DNA of 35,126 bases from JAQXGO01 sp045592445. Lineage in GTDB: Bacteria; Bacillota; Clostridia; UMGS1883; UMGS1540. The DNA is taken from positions 1-35,126 of the forward strand of contig JAZNUV010000023.1 in NCBI GenBank assembly GCA_045592445.1. The letters run 5' to 3'. This document shows, piece by piece, positions 1-7,876 of the stretch. Made by a program: the position numbers and the translations under genes. The notes beneath the pieces were generated by a model. It did not search any database and was not told where the DNA came from. It saw nothing but the letters and a program-made list of their open reading frames with translations. Position 1 is the first letter of the stretch. The number at the start of each line of letters is the position of its first letter.

Positions 1-44
1 AAATCGTTCTCTACCGTACCCACGTACGCCGACGAAAACGATTT
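1..44. repeat. Nested inverted repeat at left window edge
   Basis: The octamer AAATCGTT at 1-8 is matched by its complement AACGATTT at 37-44. Between them CGTAC (15-19) is matched by GTACG (24-28), so the stretch can fold as a nested hairpin. No gene lies in 1-181. The element may continue left of the window, and its function is unknown. Confidence 0.4.
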
Positions 45-78
45 CACAAAATATAACTGCGTTTTTCGATGTCTCGGT

Positions 79-105
79 CAGCGTGTCGACTTTATCGACA
101 CGCTG
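79..105. repeat. Perfect 11-bp inverted repeat, 5-nt loop
   Basis: CAGCGTGTCGA (79-89) and TCGACACGCTG (95-105) are perfect complements around the loop CTTTA. No T-run follows directly on either strand, so alone it is not a classic terminator. It abuts the next hairpin at 106-127 and may act with it. Confidence 0.55.
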
Positions 106-127
106 AAAGGAACTTGCGTTCCTTTTT
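106..127 (+). terminator. Possible rho-independent terminator of an upstream plus-strand gene
   Basis: AAAGGAAC (106-113) pairs with GTTCCTTT (118-125) around the loop TTGC, and the right arm runs into five T residues (123-127). This would fit the end of a plus-strand transcript entering from outside the window. Read on the minus strand, as the end of tatD, it lacks a good T-run. The gene it would serve is not visible. Confidence 0.45.
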
Positions 128-181
128 ACTCTCTCAAAAAGAAAGAGAAATTTTTAAAGATATTCTAACTCTGAAAAAATG

Positions 182-943
182 TTATACAATTCCAAATAAT
201 CTTTTTGCATTTGCAGAGGTTTCGGCGGCAATCACCTCGACGGTAGTGCCACGAATCTCTGCAATTTTTTCTGCAGTATAGCGAAGATTAAGGGAGGAAT
301 TCCGTTTGCCACGGCAAGGCACAGGTGAAAGGTACGGACAATCCGTTTCCAACAACAGACGGTCAGGCGGTACCATTTTGGCGACCTCGACAGTTTTGAC
401 GGCATTTTTATAGGTAACAACGCCACCTAGGGCAATATACATGCCGAGACGCAAAACCTCTCTCGCAAGTTCAACACCGCCCGAAAAGCAATGCATCACG
501 CCGCCGCTTTTTAAATGTGATTTTAAAATATCCATCGTATCCCCATGTGCGTCTCTATCATGGATAACAACGGGCAATCCTACTTTTTCAGCCAATGCAA
601 GCTGACGTATCAATGCATTTTTTTGCACTTCGCGGTTGTCGTTCCCGTAATAATAGTCAAGCCCGATTTCGCCGATGGCAACAACCTTTTCGTGCGCCGT
701 CATACGTTCAAGCGCGGAAAGCGCCGATTCGTCAAGCTCCTCTGCGTTTTGCGGATGTATGCCCACGGCCGCGTACGCAAAGGGATATTTTTCAGCAATG
801 GCAATGGAAGCCGCACTTGCCTCCAAATCATCTCCGATATTGACGATGGCATCAACACCCGAAAGCGGAAGGGACGCTAAAAGTGCGTCCCTGTCATCCG
901 AGAAAGCATCATCATTATAATGTGCATGTGAATCAAAAAACAT
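182..943 (-). CDS. tatD: TatD family metal-dependent hydrolase (DNase)
   Basis: The protein has 253 residues, the usual TatD length, and forms a TIM-barrel amidohydrolase-like metal enzyme. Family members are 3'-5' exonucleases on DNA or RNA. Visible metal ligands are the N-terminal DSHAHYND (H6, H8), Glu in GEIGLDYYYG, His in VVIHDRDAH, His in MHCFSGG and Asp in LLLETDCPYLSP. I chose the ATG at 943 because the protein then begins MFFDSHAH as family members do; an upstream extension to 1018 would only add metG coding sequence read in another frame. The start overlaps the metG stop by one base (TAATG), so translation is probably coupled. The metG-tatD pair is a common Firmicutes arrangement. 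Its physiological substrate is not evident from sequence. Confidence 0.95.
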   Translation of the reverse strand: MFFDSHAHYNDDAFSDDRDALLASLPLSGVDAIVNIGDDLEASAASIAIAEKYPFAYAAVGIHPQNAEELDESALSALERMTAHEKVVAIGEIGLDYYYGNDNREVQKNALIRQLALAEKVGLPVVIHDRDAHGDTMDILKSHLKSGGVMHCFSGGVELAREVLRLGMYIALGGVVTYKNAVKTVEVAKMVPPDRLLLETDCPYLSPVPCRGKRNSSLNLRYTAEKIAEIRGTTVEVIAAETSANAKRLFGIV

Positions 944-2865
944 TAGCGTATCTCCGCACCGGCGGGCATATCGCCCTCTACCGTCAAAAGCGAAAGCTTG
1001 CCGTCCGCCTCCGCACATAAAAGCATGCCTTCACTCATAATCCCGCGAAGCTTTGCGGGGCGCAGATTTTTAAGAAGTACAACACGTTTACCGACCATAT
1101 CCGCAGCCGTGTAGGAAGAGCGAATACCCGATACAACTGTGCGTGTGCCGTCACCCGTATCAAGCGAAAGCTTTAAAAGCTTGTCGGCACCTTCTACGTT
1201 TTCTGCCGCCAGCACCTTAGCAACACAGAGCGAACATTTTGCAAAATCGTGAATCGTAATTTCTTCTTTTTTCTCTTCCGCAGTTTTCTTTTCGGCAGCT
1301 TTTTTCTCACTGATGGCTTCTAAATCAGCAAGCTCCTTTTCCATGTCAATACGCGGGAAAAGTGCATCAGCACGCGACATGGAAAACGTATCGGGTAATA
1401 CATTCCAACTATGTGCACTGTCCCAACTGCGTGCCTTTTCGTCCGCGCCAAGCTGCCCAAAGATTTTCTCTGCCGTTTCAGGCATAAAGGGTGAAAGCAA
1501 GACAGCAATAACACGCACACTTTCGGCGAGGTTATAAAGTACCGCACCGAGCCTTGCTTTTTGACTTTCGTCCTTCGCAAGTGCCCAGGGCATTGTTTCA
1601 TCAATATATTTATTCGTGCGGCCCACGAGCGTAAAGATATCGGAAAGTGCGCCCGCAAGGTTATAGCTTTCCAGATTTTTTTCTGTTTTTTCTGCCACCT
1701 CTTTGGCACAGGCAATTAACTGGTCATCAAACGTGCCCGTTTTGCGCACCGCAGGCACCGTGCCACCGAAATATTTTTCAAGCATAGCGGCCGTGCGGCT
1801 TACGAGGTTGCCGAGGTCATTCGCAAGGTCAGTATTGATACGGTTGATAAGCGATTCGTTTGAAAATTCGCTATCTGCACCATAGGGCATCTCGCGAAGC
1901 GCGTAGTAGCGGAGCGCATCTACGCCATATTTGCCCGCCAGAATGATAGGGTCTACCACATTGCCCTTGGATTTTGAAATCTTACCACCGTCTAAAAGCA
2001 TCCAACCGTGCCCGAGCACTTTTTTCGGCAAGGGTAGGTCGAGCGCCATTAAAATAGCGGGCCAAATCAAGGTGTGAAAACGGACAATTTCCTTTGCCAT
2101 CAAATGCAGATCGGCAGGCCAGTAATGAAGAAAGTCACTTTCATCCTCGGAAAACGCGCCCATTGCGGTGATATAGTTTGAGAGAGCGTCAATCCAAACA
2201 TATACGATATGCCCGGGGTCAAATTCCACAGGAACACCCCATGTAAAGCTTGTACGGGAGACACATAGGTCGGAAAGACCGGGCCGCAAAAAGTTATTCA
2301 GCATCTCATTTCGGCGGCTTTGCGGCTCCAAAAAGTCTGTATTTTCGATTAAGTCGATAAGTCGGTCCTGGTATTTTGAAATGCGGAAAAAGTAGCTTTC
2401 CTCCTTCGTTTTTTCGACGGGGCGGCCGCAGTCGGGACATTTGCCGTCCACCAATTGATGCTCCGTCCAAAACGATTCGCAAGGGGTGCAATAAAGCCCT
2501 TCGTATTCACTTTTATAAATATCGCCCTTGTCATAGAGCTTTTTAAATATCTTTTGTACCGCGCTGATATGTTGCGCATCCGTTGTACGGATAAAGCGGT
2601 CATTTGAAATGTTCATCAGTTTCCAAAGGGTTTTTACGCCCGCCACAATGGTATCGACGTATTCCTTCGGCGTTTTGCCTGCCTCTTCCGCTTTGCGCTG
2701 GATTTTTTGCCCATGCTCGTCCGTGCCTGTTAAAAACATAACATCATAGCCGCGCATACGCTTATAGCGGGCGATGGTATCGGCCGCAACAGTTGTGTAG
2801 GTATGCCCGATATGCAAATTGTCGCTTGGATAATAAATCGGTGTGGTGATATAAAATTTTTCCAT
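943..2865 (-). CDS. metG: Methionyl-tRNA synthetase
   Basis: This 640-residue cytoplasmic class I synthetase charges tRNA-Met with methionine. It shows the HIGH signature at residues 18-21, a zinc-knuckle insert (CTPC followed by CPDC around residues 125-145), the KMSKS loop as KISKSKGN near residue 300, an anticodon-binding helical domain, a Lys/Glu-rich linker and a C-terminal EMAP/Trbp111-type tRNA-binding domain from about residue 535. The start at 2865 is chosen because MEKFYITTPIYYPSDNLHIGH is the canonical N-terminus and AAAGGATG lies just upstream; a longer frame to 2937 crosses the promoter. A sigma-A promoter lies at 2894-2922 and tatD follows with a one-base overlap. No T-box leader fits in the short 5' region. 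Confidence 0.98.
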   Translation of the reverse strand: MEKFYITTPIYYPSDNLHIGHTYTTVAADTIARYKRMRGYDVMFLTGTDEHGQKIQRKAEEAGKTPKEYVDTIVAGVKTLWKLMNISNDRFIRTTDAQHISAVQKIFKKLYDKGDIYKSEYEGLYCTPCESFWTEHQLVDGKCPDCGRPVEKTKEESYFFRISKYQDRLIDLIENTDFLEPQSRRNEMLNNFLRPGLSDLCVSRTSFTWGVPVEFDPGHIVYVWIDALSNYITAMGAFSEDESDFLHYWPADLHLMAKEIVRFHTLIWPAILMALDLPLPKKVLGHGWMLLDGGKISKSKGNVVDPIILAGKYGVDALRYYALREMPYGADSEFSNESLINRINTDLANDLGNLVSRTAAMLEKYFGGTVPAVRKTGTFDDQLIACAKEVAEKTEKNLESYNLAGALSDIFTLVGRTNKYIDETMPWALAKDESQKARLGAVLYNLAESVRVIAVLLSPFMPETAEKIFGQLGADEKARSWDSAHSWNVLPDTFSMSRADALFPRIDMEKELADLEAISEKKAAEKKTAEEKKEEITIHDFAKCSLCVAKVLAAENVEGADKLLKLSLDTGDGTRTVVSGIRSSYTAADMVGKRVVLLKNLRPAKLRGIMSEGMLLCAEADGKLSLLTVEGDMPAGAEIR

Positions 2866-2893
2866 ATTTCTCATCCTTTCCGTCAATAGGATT

Positions 2894-2922
2894 ATTTTAA
2901 CACAAAACCCGTGCAAAGTCAA
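2894..2922 (-). promoter_or_regulatory. Sigma-A promoter of metG-tatD
   Basis: Read on the minus strand, TTGACT (2917-2922) and TAAAAT (2894-2899) are separated by 17 bp and lie about 30 bp upstream of the metG start. Confidence 0.75.
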
Positions 2923-2944
2923 TTTATATTTTCTCAAAACAATA

Positions 2945-2975
2945 CAGCCCCGAAAACTCGATGTTTTCGGGGCTG
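2945..2975 (-). terminator. Terminator of the SLH glucosaminidase gene
   Basis: CAGCCCCGAAAAC (2945-2957) and GTTTTCGGGGCTG (2963-2975) form a perfect 13-bp stem with a 5-nt loop. It lies just past the minus-strand gene ending at 2991. On that strand it is followed by a broken T-rich tract (TATTGTTTTG). It separates this gene from the metG promoter. Confidence 0.75.
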
Positions 2976-2990
2976 GTGCTCACTTTTGGT

Positions 2991-5030
2991 TTATTGTGAA
3001 AAGAATGTATGTGCGTTAATCATAATTTGTGCCACTTGCGCTCGTGTTGCGGTTTGAGACGGGGAAAGCGTTCCGTCTCCCATGCCACGAATAATTTCCT
3101 TCGTAACGGCCCATTGCAAGACTGTTTTTTCATAGGGGGAAAGCGTGACAAAGTCGGAATAAGCTTCCGCTGTGATGCGGTTACCTGTAAGGTTGGCACC
3201 GCGTTTTTCCGCCAAACTATACATAGAGGCTACCATTTCAAAACGTGTGATGGGAGCGGAGGGACTGAATATGGACCCTTCTGCAAAAGAGAGAAGGCCG
3301 TTTTCATAGCCCCACGCCACATACGGCGCGTACCAGGCAGACTCGTCAATATCCAAATAGGGGAGTGCAGCAATATCTCCGGTGGTCTTACTGCCGAGCG
3401 CGGTATGAAGCCGTCCTAAAACGGTGATAAACATAGCACGCGTCATGGAAGTATCGGGCGAGAAGGTGGTTTCGGAGGTGCCGCTGAAAAGCCCCATATC
3501 ACAGACTTTATCTACAACATCCGTCGCCCAATGCCCAATCATATCCGTAAAGGAATCCGTAACTGCAACATACACGGTTGCCATACCGCCACCCGAAGTG
3601 TAAGCGCGGACAACCGCCGTACCGCCTGCTTTGGCGGAGAGGGTGCCGTCAGGAGAAATTGTGACTGCATTTGCGTTCGTATTTTCCCAATAGAGCTTGC
3701 CGCTGCCGTTTGTGGCGGCAGGCAAAAGCGAGAATTTTTCGCCAACGGCGAGACGCACAGAAGGAATGAGTGAGGCGTATTCGGCGCTGATATATCCCGT
3801 GCCGCCACTATATTGAATTTTATACCAGTATGGATTTTTGAGGTAGGGGACAAGCATACTGTCGGACGTGCGCGTGCCACTTAAAATTGTAAAAGTCTGC
3901 CCTGCCGTCAACGTACCGACCGCAGCCGTGTTCGTGGAAGGACCTTTGCGCACATTGACGCCGCCGCTTGAGGTGGCAGTTTGCGCATTGACTGCAGAAA
4001 ATGTAACGGCCGTATCTGCGGCAGGCATATTGGAAAAGACAGGAATGTAAAAAACTTTTGCATCCGAAAGTGTACCGGCTGACTGATAGCCCGTAAAAAT
4101 AGATTGCGCCTGCCCGACTGCGCCGTATACATTTGTCATATACTGATGCGTGTAAAGTGCATACCCGCTTTTGGGTGCTACATTAAAACGCTCAAAATAC
4201 ATGGTGTTTTGCCCTTTGGATATATAAAGCTCGCCAATCCATACGGCACCATTTATAATTGAGGCTTCGGGCGTTGTCCACGGACGACCGTAGGACGTAC
4301 CGAGACTTGCCCAGTTGAGGCCGTTTGCAATTGGGTTTTTGCCATCATTTGCACCAATATTATAAAAGTTATAAATACCTTTAAAATCACCATAGCTGCC
4401 TGACACGCTGCCTGAAGGCTTTATGCCGATTTCGGTACGGATTTTAGAGGCTAAGTAATAGGGGCTTACACTGCTTTTTTGGGCAGCCTCCATAATGACT
4501 TCTGCATATGTTTTCTCGGTGGTAACGGTTTCACCCGTTGCCGTCAGATAAGAAATTGGCGTATCATGCATAAAGGTGCCATTTAAAATCAGTTCAACAC
4601 CATCTTTTGTGTGATACGTTTTGTCATAAGAAAGCGCTTCGAACATAAAAATATGTTGCTCGTTTAAAAAGTTTGCAGGGTTCATAAAATAATCCACAAC
4701 GGCGGTCGATGCAGATAGCCAAACCGATGCATCGTGGTATGTATACGTGCCTGTTCCCGCATTATAATGCCCTGCAGCGTGATTGCGCAAAAGCGTACTG
4801 TAATATTTTTCAACAAGGCTTTTTTTCCCTGTTTCTGCTTTCACGACCGTATCCCAGTCCAAATGAGTCGGCACAGCAACGAAAACCCAGTTCGGATATT
4901 TTTTGTGTAGCGCCGCAAGTTTCGTTTGCCAAGCGGACGGGAAAGCGCTAAGCTCGCTCTGATAGTCTGCCGCCGCGGGAAAGGAGAGAAAGAGGAGACA
5001 ACAAAGCAATGTGCATATACGTTTTATCAT
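2991..5030 (-). CDS. Secreted SLH-domain N-acetylglucosaminidase (peptidoglycan hydrolase)
   Basis: A 679-residue exported protein. Residues 1-21 are a signal peptide with cleavage likely after FPAAA. Residues about 30-310 look like a GH73-type glucosaminidase domain: YLASKIRTEIG carries the probable catalytic Glu, followed by GIYNFYNIGAND, resembling the YNFFGIGA segment of this family. An SH3b-like domain follows (NVRKGPSTNTAAVGTL and WYKIQYSGGTGYI), then a Big2-like Ig domain (ISPDGTLSAKAGGTAVVRAY). Three SLH repeats fill roughly 498-679 (for example MIGHWATDVVDKVCDMGLF, then TFSPDTSMTRA). SLH domains bind pyruvylated secondary wall polymer, so the enzyme probably sits on the wall and cleaves glycan strands during growth or division. 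GAGGAAGG precedes the start. It is a single-gene unit with its own promoter and terminator. Domain order is clear; exact bond specificity is inferred. Confidence 0.88.
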   Translation of the reverse strand: MIKRICTLLCCLLFLSFPAAADYQSELSAFPSAWQTKLAALHKKYPNWVFVAVPTHLDWDTVVKAETGKKSLVEKYYSTLLRNHAAGHYNAGTGTYTYHDASVWLSASTAVVDYFMNPANFLNEQHIFMFEALSYDKTYHTKDGVELILNGTFMHDTPISYLTATGETVTTEKTYAEVIMEAAQKSSVSPYYLASKIRTEIGIKPSGSVSGSYGDFKGIYNFYNIGANDGKNPIANGLNWASLGTSYGRPWTTPEASIINGAVWIGELYISKGQNTMYFERFNVAPKSGYALYTHQYMTNVYGAVGQAQSIFTGYQSAGTLSDAKVFYIPVFSNMPAADTAVTFSAVNAQTATSSGGVNVRKGPSTNTAAVGTLTAGQTFTILSGTRTSDSMLVPYLKNPYWYKIQYSGGTGYISAEYASLIPSVRLAVGEKFSLLPAATNGSGKLYWENTNANAVTISPDGTLSAKAGGTAVVRAYTSGGGMATVYVAVTDSFTDMIGHWATDVVDKVCDMGLFSGTSETTFSPDTSMTRAMFITVLGRLHTALGSKTTGDIAALPYLDIDESAWYAPYVAWGYENGLLSFAEGSIFSPSAPITRFEMVASMYSLAEKRGANLTGNRITAEAYSDFVTLSPYEKTVLQWAVTKEIIRGMGDGTLSPSQTATRAQVAQIMINAHTFFSQ

Positions 5031-5065
5031 AAGTAGACGTCCTTCCTCGCTGTATTCTTATCTAT

Positions 5066-5094
5066 ATCTTAGTCGATTTAGGAGGTAAAGTCAA
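5066..5094 (-). promoter_or_regulatory. Sigma-A promoter of the SLH glucosaminidase gene
   Basis: On the minus strand TTGACT (5089-5094) and TAAGAT (5066-5071) are 17 bp apart, about 35 bp upstream of the start codon. The -10 box matches consensus at four of six positions. Confidence 0.65.
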
Positions 5095-5123
5095 GATATA
5101 ATTTATGGATGTGAAAAAAAAAC

Positions 5124-5152
5124 TTGCATTTTTAGGAAGAATGTTCTATAAT
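5124..5152 (+). promoter_or_regulatory. Sigma-A promoter of the acpP-rnc operon
   Basis: TTGCAT (5124-5129) and a perfect TATAAT (5147-5152) are separated by 17 bp, 50 bp before acpP. Confidence 0.8.
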
Positions 5153-5201
5153 ATGTATATTAACAATACGATTACAGAAAAGAAAGGAAAGGACAGATAG
5201 T

Positions 5202-5429
5202 ATGATATTTGAAAAAGTAGCAGAAATTATTGCAGAACAGCTCGGAATCGATGCTGCGAGCATTACGGAAGAGGACGCATTTATTGATACACTCGGCGCA
5301 GATTCCTTGGATATTGTTGAATTGATTATGTCTTTTGAAGATGAATTTTCCCTTTCTATTTCCGATGAGGAAGCAGAAACGATTCGTACAGTCGGCGATG
5401 TGGTAGCGTATATTAAAGCAAATGCCTGA
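5202..5429 (+). CDS. acpP: Acyl carrier protein
   Basis: This 75-residue acidic four-helix protein carries the growing fatty-acyl chain on a 4'-phosphopantetheine arm. The attachment motif is LGADSLDIVEL, with Ser35 as the modified residue, and length and acidity match housekeeping ACPs. A GAAAGGAAAGGA ribosome site precedes it. It is the first gene of a tight operon: rnc starts 8 bases before the acpP stop. An acpP-rnc order is common in bacteria, but no fab genes are in this window. A polyketide or dlt-type carrier is unlikely given this context. Confidence 0.95.
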   Translation: MIFEKVAEIIAEQLGIDAASITEEDAFIDTLGADSLDIVELIMSFEDEFSLSISDEEAETIRTVGDVVAYIKANA

Positions 5430-6102
5430 TATTGTTCAGTTTTTTGAAAAAGAAACAGGCCATCGGTTTCAGAACGTTCGCCTTTTAGAGGAGGCGCTCA
5501 CTCATAGCTCCTATGCCAATGAAAAAGGCTGTGTCTGCAATGAAAGGTTGGAATTTTTGGGAGATTCCGTCCTCGGCATTATCGTAAGTCGGCAGCTTTA
5601 TTTCTATACTCCTTCCATTTCGGAGGGGGAGATGACGCGTGCGCGCGCCACGGTGGTATGCGAAAAAACGCTTGCTGATTGTGCGGCGCGTATCGGCCTC
5701 GGTAATGTGCTTCGCCTCGGGAAGGGGGAGGCACGGACAGGCGGCGCAAAAAGAGCGTCCGTTTTGGCAGATGCCATGGAAGCTGTGATTGCTGCACTGT
5801 ATCTGGATGCAGGTTTTACTGTGACGCAAAAATGGGTAGGCTCGCTTTTAGAAGGTGCGGTTATGGAAGCACTATCGGGGCAAAACACGCGGGACCATAA
5901 AACGATGTTGCAGGAACGATTTCAAAGTAAGAATGCAAAAGCACTTGTCTATACGGTGCTGGAGGAGACAGGGCCCGACCATGACAAGTCCTTTTCGGTC
6001 GGCGTTTTATACGATGATAAGATGCTGGGTTGCGGCACGGGCAGAAGCAAAAAACAAGCAGAACAAGCTGCGGCAAAAAATGCGTTGGAGGCACTTTTAT
6101 GA
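5422..6102 (+). CDS. rnc: Ribonuclease III
   Basis: This 226-residue endonuclease cuts double-stranded RNA, including rRNA precursors and structured mRNAs. The signature NERLEFLGDSVLG occupies residues 40-52 with catalytic Asp48. The second acidic cluster ADAMEAVIAALYLDAGF supplies the other metal-binding Asp and Glu near 118-121. A C-terminal double-stranded RNA-binding domain runs from about 155, ending GRSKKQAEQAAAKNALEAL. The start lies inside the end of acpP (8-base overlap) and the stop shares ATGA with the following radical SAM gene, so all three are probably translationally coupled. In many Firmicutes smc and ftsY follow rnc; here they do not. Confidence 0.97.
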   Translation: MPDIVQFFEKETGHRFQNVRLLEEALTHSSYANEKGCVCNERLEFLGDSVLGIIVSRQLYFYTPSISEGEMTRARATVVCEKTLADCAARIGLGNVLRLGKGEARTGGAKRASVLADAMEAVIAALYLDAGFTVTQKWVGSLLEGAVMEALSGQNTRDHKTMLQERFQSKNAKALVYTVLEETGPDHDKSFSVGVLYDDKMLGCGTGRSKKQAEQAAAKNALEALL

Positions 6103-7073
6103 AAGGGCATATGAATGTGCCGATATTTATTCCGCACTTAGGATGCCCGCATGACTGTGTGTTTTGCAACCAACGCTCGGTCACGAATACATTGGCGGCG
6201 CCTTCCCCGGAAAGCGTCGCTTTTACTATTGCGGAATGTTTGAAAAATACAGGCGACCGTGAAGCGGAAATTGCGTTTTTCGGAGGCAGTTTTACCGGAA
6301 TTCCACGCGATGAGCAGGATGCCTACCTCACAGCAGCAGCACCCTTTTTGGAAAGTGGCAAGGTGACGGGTATACGCATTTCTACACGGCCGGACCAGAT
6401 TGATGCGGACACACTTTCCTTCTTAAAGGAACGTCATGTTGTGCATATTGAGCTGGGCGCGCAGTCTATGTCGGACAAGGTGCTTGCGCTTTCGGGGCGC
6501 GGCCATACGGCAGAAGATACGGCGCGGGCAGCCGCACAAATACAAAAGTACGGATTTGTGCTCGGACTGCAGATGATGACAGGCCTTCCCGGCAGTACGG
6601 ACGAGGATGAAATCGAAACGGCGCGCGCGTTTGTACGCTTGGGGGCAAAAGAGGCGCGCATATATCCGACGGTGGTGTTTCGCCATACTGCACTCTATGC
6701 GAGAATGCAGACGGGTAAATATACACCTCAAACGGTGGAGGAAGCAGTTAGGTCTGCTGCAAATGTGTTAGAAATCCTGGAAGAGGGCGGCGTGGTGGTA
6801 CTGCGTATCGGCTTACAGGAAACAGAAACACTGGGTGCGGAAATCTGCGGCGGCGCATATCACCCCGCTATGGGAGAACTGGTACGGGCGCGCCTTTTCA
6901 GAAATCGCATTGAACGTGAAATTGGGAATAAAAAAGAAGTTCTGATCACTTGCCCGCCGCATCTTTGGTCGCAGGTGGTCGGACAAAAGAGGGAAAACAT
7001 ACGATATTTTGAAGAAACCCGCGGCGTGAAAATTGTCATGCAATCGGGTGCTATATTTTCAATAGGAGGCTGA
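6099..7073 (+). CDS. Elp3-like radical SAM protein without acetyltransferase domain
   Basis: The 324-residue protein has a radical SAM 4Fe-4S motif close to its start: LGCPHDCVFC, with C16, C20 and C23 (CX3CX2C). Elp3-like hallmarks follow: FFGGSFTGI, a RISTRPDQID strand, IELGAQSM, GLQMMTGLPGSTDED and ARIYPTVVFRHT, then VLRIGLQ. True Elp3 carries a C-terminal GNAT domain that modifies wobble uridine. This protein ends at about 324 residues and lacks one, so it belongs to the short Elp3-related branch often found beside rnc in clostridia, for which I know no established reaction. The ATG overlaps the rnc stop (ATGA). A longer frame from 6030 lies within rnc coding sequence and is rejected. An RNA-modifying role is only inferred from context. 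Confidence 0.88.
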   Translation: MKGHMNVPIFIPHLGCPHDCVFCNQRSVTNTLAAPSPESVAFTIAECLKNTGDREAEIAFFGGSFTGIPRDEQDAYLTAAAPFLESGKVTGIRISTRPDQIDADTLSFLKERHVVHIELGAQSMSDKVLALSGRGHTAEDTARAAAQIQKYGFVLGLQMMTGLPGSTDEDEIETARAFVRLGAKEARIYPTVVFRHTALYARMQTGKYTPQTVEEAVRSAANVLEILEEGGVVVLRIGLQETETLGAEICGGAYHPAMGELVRARLFRNRIEREIGNKKEVLITCPPHLWSQVVGQKRENIRYFEETRGVKIVMQSGAIFSIGG

Positions 7074-7075
7074 AT

Positions 7076-7876
7076 ATGAGCGTGGAAATTTCAAAAGACA
7101 TTGAAAAAATTCGAGAGAAAAAAGGCTTTATATGCGACATGGACGGTGTCATCTACCACGGCACAAAGCTTTTGGACGGCGTGAGAGAATTTGTGGACTG
7201 GCTTCAAAAGGAGAATAAACGCTTTTTGTTTCTGACAAACAGCAGTGAGCGTTCCCCGCGTGAGTTGAGTCAGAAGCTTGGACGATTGGGGCTGGATATT
7301 GACCCGTCTCACTTTTACACCAGCGCGCTTGCCACAGCGTCCTTCCTGGCGAGCCAATGCCCGGGCGGGAGCGCATATGTAATTGGCGAACCGGGACTTA
7401 CGGGTGCGCTTTATGACGCGGGTATTATGATGAATGATTATAATCCGGACTACGTGGTTGTGGGTGAAAGCCGTTCATACAGCTTTGAGAAAATCGAACA
7501 CGCCATTCACCTGGTACTGGGGGGTGCGAGACTAATCGGCACCAACACGGATATTACGGGCCCTTCTGAAAAGGGCATATTACCTGCCTGCCGCGCATTG
7601 GTTGCACCGATTGAAATGGCAACGGGCAGAAACGCCTACTTTATCGGAAAGCCGAACCCGATTATTATGCGCCACGCCATGCATTGCATCGGTCTTAGCC
7701 GCAATGAAACGGCAATTATTGGTGACCGCATGGATACGGATATCCTTTCGGGCATTCAAACGGAAATTGATACGGTGCTTGTTTTAAGCGGCGTTACGGG
7801 AGAAAAAGAGCTTATCGAGATGCCGTATAAGCCTTCCTTTATTCTGCCCGGCGTTGGCCATATTCCACCGAGATGA
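7076..7876 (+). CDS. HAD-IIA family (NagD/AraL-like) phosphatase
   Basis: A 266-residue cytoplasmic HAD hydrolase. Motif I is ICDMDGVIYHG (nucleophile Asp21, acid Asp23), motif II is LFLTNSSERS, motif III is the Lys in FIGKPNPIIM, and motif IV is IIGDRMDTDI. The large type IIA cap lies between motifs II and III, as in NagD and p-nitrophenylphosphatase-like enzymes that dephosphorylate small sugar or nucleotide phosphates. The natural substrate cannot be read from sequence. AGGAGG precedes the ATG, which starts two bases after the radical SAM stop. Its own stop overlaps the start of the RluA gene by four bases, so it is embedded in the acpP-rnc operon. Confidence 0.92.
   Translation: MSVEISKDIEKIREKKGFICDMDGVIYHGTKLLDGVREFVDWLQKENKRFLFLTNSSERSPRELSQKLGRLGLDIDPSHFYTSALATASFLASQCPGGSAYVIGEPGLTGALYDAGIMMNDYNPDYVVVGESRSYSFEKIEHAIHLVLGGARLIGTNTDITGPSEKGILPACRALVAPIEMATGRNAYFIGKPNPIIMRHAMHCIGLSRNETAIIGDRMDTDILSGIQTEIDTVLVLSGVTGEKELIEMPYKPSFILPGVGHIPPR

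Noticed and set aside
69..281. 70-residue open frame at the left edge, plus strand
   Set aside because: It starts inside the hairpin region, has no ribosome site, and its second half is antisense to the 3' end of tatD.
2866..2942. T-box leader upstream of metG
   Set aside because: The promoter -10 lies about 30 bp from the start codon, leaving no room for a T-box, and no T-box core sequence is seen.
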